Positions 21,160 through 34,020 of a stretch of DNA of 64,000 bases are shown here, in pieces. The DNA comes from Emydura subglobosa. Taxonomy: Eukaryota > Chordata > Testudines > Chelidae. The notes under the pieces are model-generated. The model was not told where the DNA came from. It worked only from the letters and a program-made list of their open reading frames with translations, and made no database searches. How positions within the stretch are numbered: the stretch's first letter is position 1; every line of letters starts with the position of its first letter. The position numbers were made by a program, and so were the translations under genes. The stretch is taken from positions 2,108,001-2,172,000 of the forward strand of contig ML680098.1 in the NCBI GenBank assembly GCA_007922225.1, written 5' to 3'.

Positions 21160-22092
21160 AAGAACATAAGAATAGCCATATTGGGACAGATTAATAATTC
21201 ATCTAGCCCAGTATCTGGTCTTCTGACAGTGGCCAGTGCTGGATGCTTCAGAGGAAACAAACAGAACAGGGCAATTATTGAGTGATCCATCCCCTCTAAT
21301 CCAGATCCATCTTTTGGCAGTTGGAGGTTTAGGGACACCCAGAGCGTGGGGTTGCATCCCTGACCATCTTGGCTAATAGCCATTGATGGACCTATCCTCC
21401 GTGAACTTATCTCATTATTTTTTGAACCTAGTTATACTTTTGGATCTCAATGAGTTTCATAGGTTGACTGTGGGTTGGGTGAAGTGCTTTCTTATGTGTG
21501 TTTTAAGCCTGTTGCCTGTTAATTTCATTGGGTGACCTGTGGCTCTTGTGTTATGTGAATGGGCAAATAATACTTCTCTATTCACTTTCTTCACACCATT
21601 CATGACTTTATAGACCTCTCCCATATCCCCTTCCCCACCATCAGTCATCTCTTTTCTAAAATGACTAATGTCAGTCTTTTAAATCTCTCCTCATATGGAA
21701 GCTGTTCCATACCCTCAATCATTTTTGTTGCTCTTCTTTGTATCTTTTCCAATTCTAATTTATCTTTTTTGAGATGGGGATGACCAGAACTGCACACTGT
21801 AGTCAAGGTGTGGGTGTACCTTGGATTTAATATAGTGGCTCTATGATATTTTCTGTCTTATTATCTATCCCTTTCCTAATGGTTCCTAACATTGTTAGCT
21901 TTTTTACTGCCACTACACACTGAGCGGATGTTTTCAGAAAATGCTCTATGATGATTCCAACATCTCTCTTTTGACAGCTAATTTAGACACCATCCTTTTG
22001 TATGTATGTAGAGTTGAAATTATGTTTTCTAATGTGTATTGCTTTGCATTTATCAGCACTGAATTTCATCTGCCATTTTGTTGAGCATTCCC
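21160..22092 (-). mobile_element. 5'-truncated CR1-type LINE, minus strand
   Basis: The 3' end is the AAGAACATAAGAA word at 21160, a CR1-style terminal octamer repeat, so the sense strand is minus. Between 21648 and 21457 the minus strand still reads GEVYKVMNGVKKVNRE and HPMKLTGNRLKTHIRKHF, which match the C-terminal end of CR1 reverse-transcriptase proteins. Upstream, 22075-22000 read in reverse encodes a KFSADKCKAIHI-like piece of the same domain. Frameshifts and stops separate these blocks, so the copy is dead. The 5' part of ORF2 and all of ORF1 are absent, the usual CR1 truncation. Confidence 0.9.
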
Positions 22093-22169
22093 CCTTATAA
22101 GGAAGAGTATCAGACGGGACCCTTTTTACGGAGCAGAGAAACTAACAGAATGACAATCAAATCTTTATT

Positions 22170-22601
22170 CAGTAGAACTTCAGATTTATGAACACCAGAG
22201 TTATGAACTGACCAATCAATCAATCAATCAATCAATCACACACCTCATTTGGAACCAGAAGCATGACATCAGGCAGCAGCAAAAACCAAAAAAAAAAAAA
22301 AAAAAAAAGAAAAGCACATACAGTATAGTGTTAAATATAAACTACTATAAAAATAAAGGGAAAATTTAAAAAAAGATTTGACAAGGTAAGGAAATTGTTT
22401 CTGTACTTGTTTCATTTAAATTAAGATGGGTTAAAAACAGCATTTTTCTTCTGCATATGAAAGTTTCAAAGCTGTATTAAATCAATGTTCAGCTGTAAAC
22501 TGTTGAAAGAACAAGCTTAACGTTTTGTTCTAAGTTACGAACGTTTCAGACTTATGAGCAACCTTCATTCCCCAGGAGTTCATAACTCTGAGGTTCTACT
22601 G
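22170..22601. mobile_element. Tigger/mariner-like non-autonomous DNA transposon
   Basis: Left end CAGTAGAACTTCAGATTTAT and right end CATAACTCTGAGGTTCTACT are inverted repeats; inner words ATGAACACCAGAGTTATGAA and TTACGAACGTTTCAGACTTA also pair. The element is 432 bp with no transposase. It contains a (CAAT)n run at 22217-22238 and a run of about 20 A at 22289-22308. Termini of this form fit the pogo/Tigger branch of Tc/mariner. The TA duplication is not clean. Confidence 0.7.
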
Positions 22602-23402
22602 TGTATTTCTGAATCCAAAATAAAATTCAACATTTTTATTTTCATAGCACCTTGCTAAAATTACTGATAGGCACTTCAATTCTACATAAATGAGTGTTAT
22701 AAGAGTCTAAACACACTGACAGAAAGTTGACATCCACACATCCAATTCATATACACTCTTGAATCCTCTCTAGCCAGTTTTTCCTTCAATTCTATTACAC
22801 TAAAATTCCTCAGCTGCAGTCTGTTTTCAAGTCTCAAAGTACTGACCTATCCACTGTCTAGAGATATTTTACTGAAGAATCCAATTTATTCCAGATTTAT
22901 TCTCCAGTTCACTTAACTCAGCTCCCAGGCCTTCAGCTTTTATGCTCATGCTGGACAAAGTACTTTAGAAATCATGACACAAGTGCTCGTCACAGCTCAG
23001 GTAAGCTATGTGATTATCAAAGGGTGCCAGTCTCAAAAGAGTGCCAGAAGATCTGGAGAAGACTTTTGCAGCAGTTGTTGTTTCCTCAATGTGTTACTCA
23101 TTTTCATAGGGTTTCAGAGAATACACCCAATAGATATGGAGGTTTCCAAAACCTGTATCTAAATAAGAGTGGAGAGGGATAAATGACTTCACCATAGTGT
23201 AGGCCTCACAATGTGATTTTTTTCTAAGTTGTGCCCATGACCACTACTTTTCTGACATTCTCCTGGTATATATTGGGGTTTACTTGGGTGCTTATAAGGC
23301 TTTGTGAACTGTAGACAAACCATACATGTCTTCTGCTTGGTATATCCAGATTCACGTATCTTGTTATCTAGATCACTAAAGTGATTGATATTGTTTTAGG
23401 CA
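22602..23402. other. Unique AT-rich DNA, nothing recognised
   Basis: Open frames are about 60 codons or less and look random. Confidence 0.45.
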
Positions 23403-23803
23403 ATAAGAACATGAGATTTGCCATATCAGATCTGACTTACTGGTTCAACTAATCCAGGATTCTTCCTCCAGTCAGATGTTTCAGAAGACAACAAATCCCC
23501 TGTAGAATACACCAAACCAACTGGGCAATGCTGTACATGGAGAGAAAAAAATATCCTTTGAGTCATTCAGCTAATCAGCAAGCATCCTATAACTTGATAT
23601 TATATTATATTATATTCTAGCATGATATTAGTGGTGCTAAGATTAACCAGATCTTTTTAAAGTCCAGCAAACAGTATTTGTCTTGATGATTTCAATAGGG
23701 ATGAATTCCACATTTTGGCCACACAGGCATGACGGAGGATTTCCTTTAATTGGTTTCTAATTTGCTGCCCTATCAGTTTTGTGCATTGTCTTCTTGTGCT
23801 TAA
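23403..23803 (-). mobile_element. CR1-type LINE 3' fragment, minus strand
   Basis: Begins AATAAGAACATGAGATTTGC, a diverged CR1 3' end, and continues through GATGAATTCCACATTTTGGC and TCTAATTTGCTGCCCTATCA, which are in the same order as in the larger copy at 21160-22092. It represents a different CR1 subfamily. It contains a (TATTA)n run at 23601-23620. Confidence 0.75.
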
Positions 23804-23880
23804 ACTGTACCAAAGCAGCTATGAAAACTCTGGTAGCTTGGGTCCAATGGGCAAAGCTTAACATTGTTAGATGGTGCTAC

Positions 23881-23960
23881 ATTATTATTAGCTTGTGTTA
23901 CCATAGCATCTAGGGGCCTTATTCGGATATCAGGACATCATTGTGCTAGGACCTTAACAA
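23881..23960 (-). repeat. Shared LINE/SINE 3' repeat, minus orientation
   Basis: Reads ATTATTATTAGC, CCATAGCATCTAGGGGCC, ATCATTGTGCTAGGACC, the reverse of the 28289-28355 copy. Confidence 0.65.
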
Positions 23961-26214
23961 AACCAATAATTTTACTAACCCAAAGCAAAAATATAACTTT
24001 TGTAATGAATTTTAGTGTTTTTTTAGCAATTATCTGGTTTTAATTTCCATTTTGGTGAATCCCTAGATATAAGTTATGCAAATGCAACCTTAAAACTGAC
24101 TAAGTATTGGTTTTCTGAGTACAGAAGCAGTGAAAAGCCCCAAATCTTCATAGGTAGCAATCATAAAGAAGGACATTGGATTTCCAGGCAGGAAAGATAA
24201 CAAGCTTTCACTCCATTGAAGCTGCATTCCTTGAAAACTGCACTCATCAAGGTCTCTAGCAACTTCTTCCTGCCAAGTCTCAAGGTCTATAGTCCATTCT
24301 CACCAGTCAACCTTGTAGCCTCATCGGTGCTTGTATTGAGCATCATGCCTCTTCTCCTTCTTACTGTCTTATTGCCTTTCTGCTAAGTCTGTCAAATAAA
24401 GACACAGACTATTTACCTGTATTGTGAGGTGTTTAGTATCTTCTTAATAGCATTGTAAAACAATAATAATCCGTGGGAAAGGGGCCCTATGAAATTCAGG
24501 ATTTGGGAACTGAACGACAGGTGGAAGACTCAGGAAGCTGAGGGATGGGATAACAGGAAAATATTGAACACAGATAAATTGGGGCAGTAAAATGAACTGA
24601 GAAATGCGTGAAAAAGCTAGGAATGGGAACAATGGGGACAGGGTTGTGGCCTGATTTGGCTTCATGGAATTAAGTTCTGATCTTTTCTGGAGACACTGGA
24701 AACAAAAATTGTTGCAACTGGATTTTGTATGAGCCAGGAGATTTTATGAGAATCTGGTGCATTTCAAGGTAAAGTATTTTGCTCTGAAAATCTCAGCTTT
24801 AATTGAATATTTTTATTTTTAGCTCTTTCCAAGTTATTAAAGTTCAAGAGAAGAAGGCAGCATTTCTTGTGTACATTTCTTTTATTAACCACCATCAGGA
24901 AATCTGAACCCTAGGAGAAACACATGGGGGAACATTGGAAAAAGAAGGAAGAACTGTATCATCCAGTATTAGCCATCTTTTGAACACTGTATCACAAAGA
25001 AACCTTCCTTAACTCTTCTCCTTTCCAGACTAACCTTTCCTGCCCGGGATTTTTCTATAACTAGAGCTGGATTCAGTAACTCAGATAATAAGCATTCATT
25101 CATTATTCATCCATTCAGGATCATGTCATTATAATATTGTCAGAGTCTGAAAAGGCTTAGTGAGGAGTCACTAACACCAGGACGTGGTTTATTGTAGAGA
25201 ATAGTAATTATTTTTTATGCTTAGGCAGCTAAAATAAACACAGAAAACAACAAAAGAGTGGAAGAAGTTACCTGCTGATATACAAGGGCACAAAGACTTG
25301 CTTTTCCTTTTGCATAGGGCTTGCTACTAAGTAGTACTGCTCCCACATTTCTTGTGCCTCCAGTACAGACACAACTCAGACAGGAAATAGTCCTCTGAAC
25401 CATCACCACAAGCCCATTCTTTATATCCATGAAATTACCCAGAATCCCACGCCTTAAAGAACTAGCCTTTCCCCTCTACATAAAGTTGAAGATAAACTTT
25501 AAGCCATGGATGGAAGATGTACTGAGTGTAACAGAGGGCATCTTGAGCATGATAGACAAGATACAGTCCATGGCACCACTATATGGCCCAATCATAGAAA
25601 TAACGCTTTGTAGGAAAAATACAAATGAAAATAATATATACTATGGCATAATTACATAAGGGGTTAAACTTCAGCTTCCCCTTCCTCTTCCTTTGCCTAG
25701 GTGCCTGGGGAAGAGTTAGGCTCCTGGTCACAGTTACAGACTGGAAGAATGCCCAGGGGAGAACATCAATCAACTGAATCATATGCTAGGTTGGTGATTT
25801 TTGTTGAGGCGAGATCTCCTGAGTCACAATCCAGTGAAAACTAAATTAAATGATTAATAGAATTTTGCTGCATCACTTCTGCAGTTTACGAGGATCCATC
25901 AGCCAGTGGGCCACATTGAGCAGACCACCACAAAGCCAAAAGTGAGAATAATTTCCATTATCAGGATCCCCTTTGGTAGTTGGCATCTCTTGCCCCTGAC
26001 AGGGAACCCCACTTATCAGAGAAGGGAACAAATAAAGTAGTAAAGTTTTCTAGATGTGACTGGGCACATGTTTGCATAAAAAGAGAGACAAACAAACAGA
26101 AAGAGAGAGATGAAAGTTAACACATTGTATAAGTGTTTAGAGAAATTGAATCACCACAATCTTTCTGGGCTTTGAGGGCAGCTGTAGCTACTTACCTGTG
26201 TGTGGGACATTGCT
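23961..26214. other. Unique DNA, nothing recognised
   Basis: No supported gene. A CAAATAAAGACACAGAC word at about 24393 looks like a polyadenylation signal but has no upstream coding frame. The frames at 25221-25782 are 67-76 codons and unrelated to known proteins as far as I can tell. Confidence 0.45.
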
Positions 26215-26312
26215 GGTACAATGGAACAGATCTTGTGCTGTGTGAATAGGTGCAGATCCACTTACTTCAGCAGAGCGATACACTTTTACATCAGCTGTGG
26301 ATCGGGTCCATT
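26215..26312. mobile_element. Diverged palindromic MITE
   Basis: AGGTGCAGATCCACTTACTT on the left and TTTACATCAGCTGTGGATC on the right are diverged arms of the GATCYTCAGCTGGTGTAAA family also seen at 4197 and 51939. Confidence 0.5.
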
Positions 26313-26879
26313 ACCTCTCCAAACAATGAAAATGCAAACTCCCAGAGACTCAAAAAGCTCTTCTTAAAGGTGTGGGATCTGTTTGTAATGGCTCTTCCCA
26401 ATGTGTTTCCTAGCAGATGCTGAAGAGTTTGCATGTTAGCATAACTCAGGGACACTCAAGAAAGCAAAGGACGTTTGCTGGCTAGCAAAAGAGAAATCTG
26501 CATTCCCGTGAATATAGCATGCATGCAAACAATGTCGTGAGATAACATACAATCTATTGTACACATCCAAGAAGACACCAGAGATATAAAAACACAGTGT
26601 ACTACTACTCTTATATATATATGTATAGGACAAAATAAACCCAGGATGGGAAGATTGCCTCACAATCACCCTTGAAGCCAGAAGCCCTCTTAGATTGTCA
26701 GATAGCAATAGCCTTAACTATACTATTTCTCATGATCTTCTACTAAGTCTATTTGCTCAGGAAATGGTCATAAACCCTCCTATTCTAAAAGAATCTGAAA
26801 GAAAACAAATACAGCTAGAAGCAAACTGATGGAGGAGACTGATGTTCTACAATTACTTTTCAATCCCTTGTTTAGTGCA
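26313..26879. other. Unique DNA
   Basis: A short (TA)n run is at 26613-26626. Nothing else is recognised. Confidence 0.4.
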
Positions 26880-27115
26880 ATGGATTTGTTTTTTCAAATG
26901 CTGCTGCACACCGGGTTGGTATCTTTATTCAACTAGTTGTGGTGTCTCTTAAGTCTTTTCCCCACAGAGAATTGTGCAAATTCTTAGCCCAGCAGCATGT
27001 AAAAGTTCAGACTATTTTTAGCAATGAGCACCACTTTCCATTTACCCAAGTCAAATTTCAGCTTCCATTTTTTCTGCCCACTGTCTTCAGATCCATTTAA
27101 ACCCACATGTTTTTT
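26880..27115 (-). mobile_element. Old CR1 LINE internal fragment, minus strand
   Basis: CACTTTCCATTTACCCAAGT, AAATTTCAGCTTCCATTTTT and TCTGCCCACTGTCTTCAGAT follow the order of the CR1 segment that reads TTGCATTTATCAGCACTGAA, TTTCATCTGCCATTTTG at 22043-22082. It is highly diverged and has no intact coding. Confidence 0.6.
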
Positions 27116-28288
27116 GCAGCCTTTACCTCTATTGCTGAAACTTCACATGTCAGCTATTTAATGGACTGTTTTTTGCAGCAGTGTCAGTATTAGCCTTGGT
27201 GCTGCTGGGGCTGTCTCCTTTGCGGGGATTCCTTAGAAACGCTCCAAAGCCTCATGACTGGCAAAGTTGCTGGAGATGGCACATTGGTTTTGAAGGTGGA
27301 GCACAGTGCCATCCCTGGAAGCAGCCCTTGCCCAACCACGGGGCTGGCCCTTGGAAATGACGCCAGATTCAATTTGTGGTTTCTGTTACTGCCTAGCTAA
27401 TACCATAGAAACAGCTAAGAGAGATGCTGTTGCTGTTGTTACTTTGGCAGCGGCTGTGACTTTAAATTTGCTAGCGCCAGCTGCTGCTGCTTCCTCTGTC
27501 ATGAATACAGAAGAAGCTAAGGACCCGATCCTGTTTCCACAGGACTCAGTCAAGATTCTCATTGCCTTTGGCATGAGTAGGAACGGACCCTAAGTTAGGG
27601 AGTCTGGGATCTGATCTGCCTCATGTGAGCAGTGTGATTGTAGTTTCTGTAGTAATAGATGCCCCATTGTAGTCACAGGGGCTTTATAATCTGGGGTGGG
27701 AGAGGCAGCTGCACCTACTCCTCCAGTTGTCGTTTTGATAACATTCAGACTTTTCCAGCCTTTGGGAATGAATCCTTTGCCTGGCAGCTTTCTGGGTAGG
27801 AAAGCATGAGAGGGAACTTGCAGTCTGATGAAAAATTAGGACTGGTTTTGACCGTTTCCCTTCTCTTTTGCCCACCCCAACATTTTTGGTCTGTCTCCAA
27901 AGCAGTGACAAATATCACATCAATTACAGTCCATAATAATCATTCAGGCCCCCACCTCCATCCTTCCCTAAGGAAGCAAACACCATGTTCTTTCCTGCCA
28001 TGCCCAAGCTAGTGTACAATGAATCTTCCTGTCTCCCTGCCTTACCAAAAGCTGCAGCATCCCTACACTTTCCTCCTCTTTTTCCTCCACTGAGAAACCA
28101 AGACAGCAACATTTACAAGACCACTGTCTTTCTAAAATGGTGAGTTTGCTGATTTTTACGCCATAGGAACAATGATGATGTGTAGTATGCTATTCCCCAA
28201 GAGCATGATTGCACCACCCTTCTTTTGATGGGACAGCTCCTGTCAGTAAGTGATCATTGAGGTGAGTAAGAGCTCCCTGCTCACAAGT
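27116..28288. other. Unique DNA with Ala-codon-rich patch
   Basis: A 95-codon plus frame at 27306-27593 includes an Ala/Val-rich patch from GCTGCTGCTGC-like sequence (27425-27490), and its end overlaps a half palindrome (GGACCCGATCCTG at 27521). I do not regard it as a gene. The rest shows nothing recognisable. Confidence 0.4.
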
Positions 28289-28355
28289 TGTACAGTACCT
28301 AGCGCAGTGCAGTCCTGTTCTAGGTGCTATTGTAATACAAATACATAAATAATGA
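28289..28355 (+). repeat. Shared LINE/SINE 3' tail repeat, plus orientation
   Basis: GTACAGTACCTAGCGCAGTG followed by CTAGGTGCTATTGTAATACA and ATAAATAATGATC, ending in an AATA-type tail. Confidence 0.65.
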
Positions 28356-29246
28356 TCCGACATATTGTCTGACAAGATGGCAACTTGAACTGCCCCCACA
28401 CTCTCCCACCTTGTTATGAGTCAATGCTACATGTCATGAAAAGAGACATGATCTCCTCATTCACTTTCACATGTCATGAAAGTTCTGGGATGTTTTGGTT
28501 TGTTTTTTTTTTTGACAGGAGCTAGAGGTGCAAAAGAACAGCTTCAGTGGGGGAGGGGAAGGAGTTTTAAGATTTATAGCAAAAACAAATGCAACTGCCT
28601 AAAATGGATTTCTAGGTCTTGCTGTTTCGCATTGAGGATAGAAAAGCAAACCAATCTTTCCTCCTTTTCTTTTCCTTATCAAACTTTCCCTTTTTGGCGG
28701 CAGCTGTAGTTGTTATGCTGCTCCTTTAATAATTACATTGTTTCTGTGTGGTCAAAAGGTGAATAAAAATGTTCAGCGTTTGGAAGGCGTACTGCTCGCT
28801 GGGGATCAGGGCTCATAATCCATACTAGAAACAGTAGTAAAATTAGAGACCATCTGGCCTATTTACCTGCTCATGGAGAAGCAGCGGTCCCCAGGCCAGC
28901 TGGAGCTCTGCTTGTCAACACTGTGGAAGTCCCAAAAGCTAAGATTAATGGCCAGATGTTCGTGGAAGTTCAGCATCACTACCCTCCGCTTCACAGTCCT
29001 CACACCTTTTTGTCACAGATTCAGTTGCCTTTAGGGTGTCTGGGATTACAGAAAAAATGGCCACAAACAGACATCTTGAGCTACACTTTGTTTTTTCCTT
29101 GAATAAGCTGATTTTACACAGCAATTGAGAAGGGCTGGACTGTATCAGGGAAGCTGAGCATCTGCTGAGACAGGCCTTAGGCAAATTGGAGTCTCAAAAG
29201 TTATTGGTTTTTTTGAGGGCTGTACCTTTGACCCGGTGACCAAGCT
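28356..29246. other. Unique DNA, nothing recognised
   Basis: A run of T lies at 28501-28514. No gene or element ends were seen. Confidence 0.4.
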
Positions 29247-29720
29247 TTGAATGGTGCAGTACTCATCAGTAGCAGTTTTGTACCTATAATATCAACAATT
29301 CTTGTTCAGGCTGGAGACTTTTTTCTCCTTCACGCTTTCTGTTTCCTGCTCTGGAGGCCTGTCACCTGCATCACAGAGCTAAAGAGACTCCAGGAGACAG
29401 GAATTTACATGTTATTGAAAGGCTGTTTCGGTGGCACCGATTTCTTCAGGAGACAGCTCCATCAGCAAGCATGCCATGTCATACCGCAGGAGGACATCAC
29501 CTGTAAAGCTGGGCTGCATTTGTTTTCTCAAGGCAAACTTTTGGCAAGTAGTGGTTGTGCCATTACAGTATGGGCCACCCTACAGAGACTGATCTGTCAT
29601 GTCATTCATTGGAAGGAAATCAAACAAAGAACTGGCCCGTATGTGACTTGTAAGGCAGGGAAGGGTTCACTCAGTCTGTGGGCTTTTCCATTAGCCATTT
29701 CCTTCTTTTTGGTGGTATAG
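29247..29720 (+). other. 157-codon open frame, probably not a gene
   Basis: This is the longest open frame in the window. The translation has a hydrophobic N-terminus (residues about 5-38), two related stretches (ACHVIPQEDITCKAG near residues 75-90 and ICHVIHWKEI near 115-125), and a hydrophobic end. No family is recognised. Codon use is not distinctive, and there is no Kozak-quality start (AATGGTG would require A or G at -3, and the context here is TTGAATGG). It could be chance, or an old degenerate repeat given the internal similarity. Confidence 0.2.
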
Positions 29721-29949
29721 AAATTTCTACCCCAATGGAAGCAGAATCCAGTGACTGCTGACTGACCTTGACTTCTGCTGTAATCAGTGAGAGCTGGCTG
29801 CTCAGCACCTTCTTGGATCAGGCCCATAGATAGCAAAGCAGGATCCTGTGGAAATCCTTGGGTAACTACATACTGTACCTGGACAATTCAGGTTTCTTTC
29901 AGAATGGTAAGGGAAGAGAGCTCCCCATAAGCTTAAACCTGTTTTCGCA

Positions 29950-30180
29950 GATTCATAGATTCCAAGGCCAGAAGGGAGCACTGGGGCCAATTAGTCTGAC
30001 CTCCTGGATAACACAGGCCAGAGAACTTGCCCCAAATATTTCTTCTTTGAACTACAGTATCTGTTTTTTTACATCCAATGTCAATTTAAAAATTGCCTGG
30101 AGTGGAGAATTGGTAAATTGTTCCAATGGTTCATTACCTTCACGGTTAAAAATGTACACCGTATTTTCAGTCTGAGTTTG
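29950..30180 (-). mobile_element. CR1-type LINE 3' fragment, minus strand
   Basis: Reads ATTCATAGATTCCAAGGCCA, GAAGGGAGCACTGGGG, CTGACCTCCTGGATAACACA, then GTTCCAATGGTTCATTACC and TCAGTCTGAGTTTGTC. The larger copy at 47548-47950 has the same order. It is the 3' end of a CR1 of the GATTCATAGA-terminus subfamily. Confidence 0.8.
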
Positions 30181-32984
30181 TCTTTGGCAAAAAAGCCATG
30201 GAGACTCTGTAACCTCCCTGTATCTTGATCAACAATCCAGATGAACAAGGAGAAAAAAATTCCTTGCTCTGCCATCAGAGTCAGCCATTTAAAAAAAAAA
30301 AAGTAGAAGTCAACCAGGGTTGGCATGTCTCGATAGTTTCTTATATTCTGTATTTCATTTTTCCTCTTATTTCAGTGAAATTTTTAAAGCCCTTAATAAC
30401 TTTATGTTTAATCTACTGGTAAGTATTCTGCTCTATTCCAGTACTGTAGTAATCCCTCAATTTTGGGGTTTAACAGACTCAGTGTTGATTGACTTGGTTC
30501 AGAATAAGAATCAGCTTACCTGATTTGTCTGCCAATGCCTTTGCATACCTCTAATGTAAACGTGAATGTAAATTGGGAGTGTGAGTGGCTCAGGTGATCG
30601 TTAAAGGGTATGGAGCCTTTTGGACTGTTGGTTTGAAAGTGGCCCAGGTTAGAAATAAATGAATGCTGTTACCACCTTTAATGGTCTATGAGAAGTGAGA
30701 TGGTGGCCTTGAACTAGTTGCTAGTGGACCAGATCTCCACCTTCACAACAGTTAACACCGTTGCTGGCAATTTCATTGGAGGCACCACAAAATGAATGGG
30801 CCTAGAAACTGCATTACTCCCCTTCTCCCTTGACCTCCAGATCAAGATTGTGGGAAACTGGATAAGTTAATATTGGGAATTTTGCACTCTTTCTGCTTGA
30901 TCTGTAACTCTTTGGTGGAAAAACTGATTGTCTTAAATGTTCAGGAATGTCCATTTGACACCTTTCACCACCACCAAGGCAGTCTCTAGGTTTTTTGAGG
31001 TCTTATGCAAAGTAACACTTGGAATGTAGCATCCAGTTACCTCTTCATCTATGAGGGAGTCCTCCCTCCCCCAGCATAGCAGAGGTATGAAAATCTCCAT
31101 TGCCGTCTACTGGCTTGCCTATGTCATCCCCTCTCCCTAGCCGCTCAAGCTTTTCTACGTAGTTTACATTGACCTACCTCCCATAAATGGAGCAAGAATC
31201 CAGAATTAGAAACCAAGAAGCAACTTTCCAAGAGTTCAGTAAGGAGGGAAGTCAGGAAATTTAATCTATGGCCCTAGAAACTGATGAGACTGAACATGAG
31301 AAACTGGAAATGGTATAGCAGCTGCCCACTGGTTTGCAGTGCAGGAACCAAGGTGTCTGCATAGATTCTGTAGGATTAAGGCCACCACAGATCACCAGGA
31401 AGTTGACAAACAAAGACGCACTCAAATTATGAACAATGGCTCATACTTTTATAACCCCTTGGCCTCTCCCAAATTCAAATCTCACAGGATTGTCAATATG
31501 TACATCTTTCTATATGTAAAACAATATGAATGATTATACATTTCCTATAGCAACCAATGTTTGTTAGTGAAGTATGTTCTGGATCTCAGAAATTCCATCG
31601 TAATGTAAACCAGATTGTATCACTAAATACCCACAGAGAGCCCCCGCCTTCCCTCCATTTCAATCAGCTCCAAATGTTCATAGCTTATCAGAAGGCATAT
31701 GGGGCATCTCAGCTTTTTCCCCATTTGGTAGTACTTATCCAAGTAAAACATGAAACGCTGGCAGATAAATCAATGTAATAGCGAAAAAGACATTAGTTAC
31801 TCCAAAGCAGCTTGTTCGTATTTAAGTCTGGACATTTTTCCTTTGTCCGTGCTTGCTGCTTCCTTTGCCCAAACACATCTCCTGCTAGAGCAAGAAGCGA
31901 GAGATTTCAGAAGCTGACCTGAAATGGTATGAACTGGAAAATATTCTATTTGTCTAATCATATCATCCTATCTGCCATGGTAGCCAAGAGAGTCCTTTCT
32001 GCAATATTACAGTGAGCGGTACCACTTATCTAGTGCCTGAACTACAGCCCAGGCAAGTCAGCCAGACAATGTCTTTCCACTAGTTTCGCACCAGGACTGA
32101 TCAAGTTGTGAACTGTCACGCGTCACGTGAGCCACCGTGTGCTTTAAGCATACATCAGCAGTGAGTGCAATCTTACATTGCAGAAACATATGCACTGCGC
32201 TCAGTTGGCCTCATGACTGTGGTGTGTGTTGTTTGCAGGCTAGGAGTCTAGGTGTATTTCACAACTGGCTGCATTTCAGTGGTAGGCAAAATGATTCAGG
32301 CTCTGCCTGCCCTTCTGGGGGTGCACATTGGCGAGAGAGAGTGCAAAGACCGCAGAACTCCTCGCTCTGTGTTCCCTGAAGCTACAGTACCACAAAAGGG
32401 TGTCATCAGGGCCTTGGCTTTTTCCCCATCTCCAGATCCATCCACGGTGGGGAGTATGATGCACCCCATAAAGATACACTGTTGCAGGTTTCAGTCCCTA
32501 CATGCTGGGGGCTTTGGAAGACAGAAATTTTCCCTGCCTGCTGATCTCCTCTGAGGTGGTGCTGTCCCTCTCTGCCCCCAAAGTATGGCTTTGCTCTAAA
32601 GAGACAATTGAGCTCCTGGTTGGAAAGCACTTTGATCCTAGGGGAGAAGGGCATATAAGAATGACAAAAAAAATTCATATAACTATATTATCTTATTTTC
32701 CTCTGCAAATCAAGGGGAGGATAGCTAAGACTGTGCCTATAAGACTTGCCAAATGATGGCTCAAAAGGGGAAACTAACCTCGAAAAGATGAACGGCCTGG
32801 ATTCAGCATCAGCCCCATTAACTCTCTCAGGCATTGCTAATGTATTTTATTCCATATTAATTTATTTCACTTCATAAGACAGCTTATGAGTGGCCATCCT
32901 ATGCTCTGGCTGTCCCCAAGATTTGGTTGAGACCAGACCAGGTAGGAACCTGCTCTTCCCACATAAAAATAAATACTGATCAAT
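30181..32984. other. Unique DNA, nothing recognised
   Basis: No supported gene in 2.8 kb. 32115-32135 contains CGTCACGTGAGCC, an E-box-type word in a small CpG-bearing patch, and 32330-32560 is somewhat GC-richer. Overlapping frames of 67-100 codons at 32252-32756 occupy several phases and are not convincing. Confidence 0.4.
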
Positions 32985-33200
32985 CATCATAAACGTGAAT
33001 GCCCCCTACAGCATAAAAAGGTCACCAATATGAGCCATCTAAGAGCTCCACCTCCAGTAGCTCTACAGATCACAACTGCCATAGTATAGAATGGACTCAG
33101 ATCATTACGGGCTTTAAACATCAATATTAACAACTTGAATTCCACCCAAAAAGGCAGCCAGGGCAGCCCCTGAAGCACTAGTATTGTGTGTGATCAGTGT
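32985..33200 (-). mobile_element. Degenerate LINE reverse-transcriptase C-terminal fragment
   Basis: The minus strand at 33178-32987 reads LQGLPWLPFWVEFKLLILMF then KARNDLSPFY. This resembles the LHWLPV...FK...L..KAL..L.P.Y motif near the C-terminus of L2/CR1-clade reverse transcriptases. The copy is short and no catalytic motif remains. Confidence 0.5.
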
Positions 33201-34017
33201 GAGCCCCCGTTAATAAATGGAATGGAGAACTACATCTACTTGGCTTTCTGATTGGACATGATAAGTGCACAAGAGAAGTCTAGTCTTTATATGACAGAGG
33301 CATTGAGGAGTGTAGCAAAGTGTGCATGTGAAAGAAATGCTTGCACTCGCTTCACCAAGAATAGATGGAAAACACGGGGAGTTGGGCTTGGCAAGAATAA
33401 TGTTTGATAGTAATGAATAAAGGGTTTAAACTTACAAGAGACTGGTTAGTTCTGTCCTCTAGGGAAATTTGTGGTCTAACATGGGTGAAACATCAGGAAC
33501 AATGAAGAAAATTAAAGATAAAACACTTGTGATTCTCCAGAAGATATATACACTGATGTACATACATTATGCATGCACACATGCACGCACGCAGAGTATT
33601 TAATACCTCGGCCTGAAATCTTACCTCAGACTTCAGTTCTTCTAGTCTCAGGTCATCATTTCTTGAAACACAATTTATCATTTGAATTAAAAAGAAAATC
33701 AGCCAGGAAAGAGAATATGTTGCAATGGATGAACCTTTAAGTTCTGTTTCATTCAGACATTTCATTCCTGGATGAAATCCAAGTGTAAATTCTCCAAGTG
33801 TTATAAAAGCTTTAACAAGGCCATTATCGGGTTAGTATGTTTGTTTCACACATACACACACTAAGAGGTACAATCTGATTAGACATAAAGTTGGAAGGCA
33901 TGAAAAGAAAATGGGAGAAGCCTTTGAAGAAGTAGCAGCAGATTGTCAAACTGTACAGGGTAAAGTACCATATGTGAGACAAGAAAAGGGTATGGAGTTA
34001 AGATTTTCAAAGTACAC
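33201..34017. other. Unique DNA, nothing recognised
   Basis: Contains ATGCACACATGCACGCACGC near 33571, a short simple repeat. No gene is supported. Confidence 0.45.
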
Positions 34018-34020
34018 CAA

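Noticed and set aside
29247..29720. Longest open frame as a new gene
   Set aside because: No conserved motif, weak start context and no sign of constraint. Kept only as a low-interest observation.
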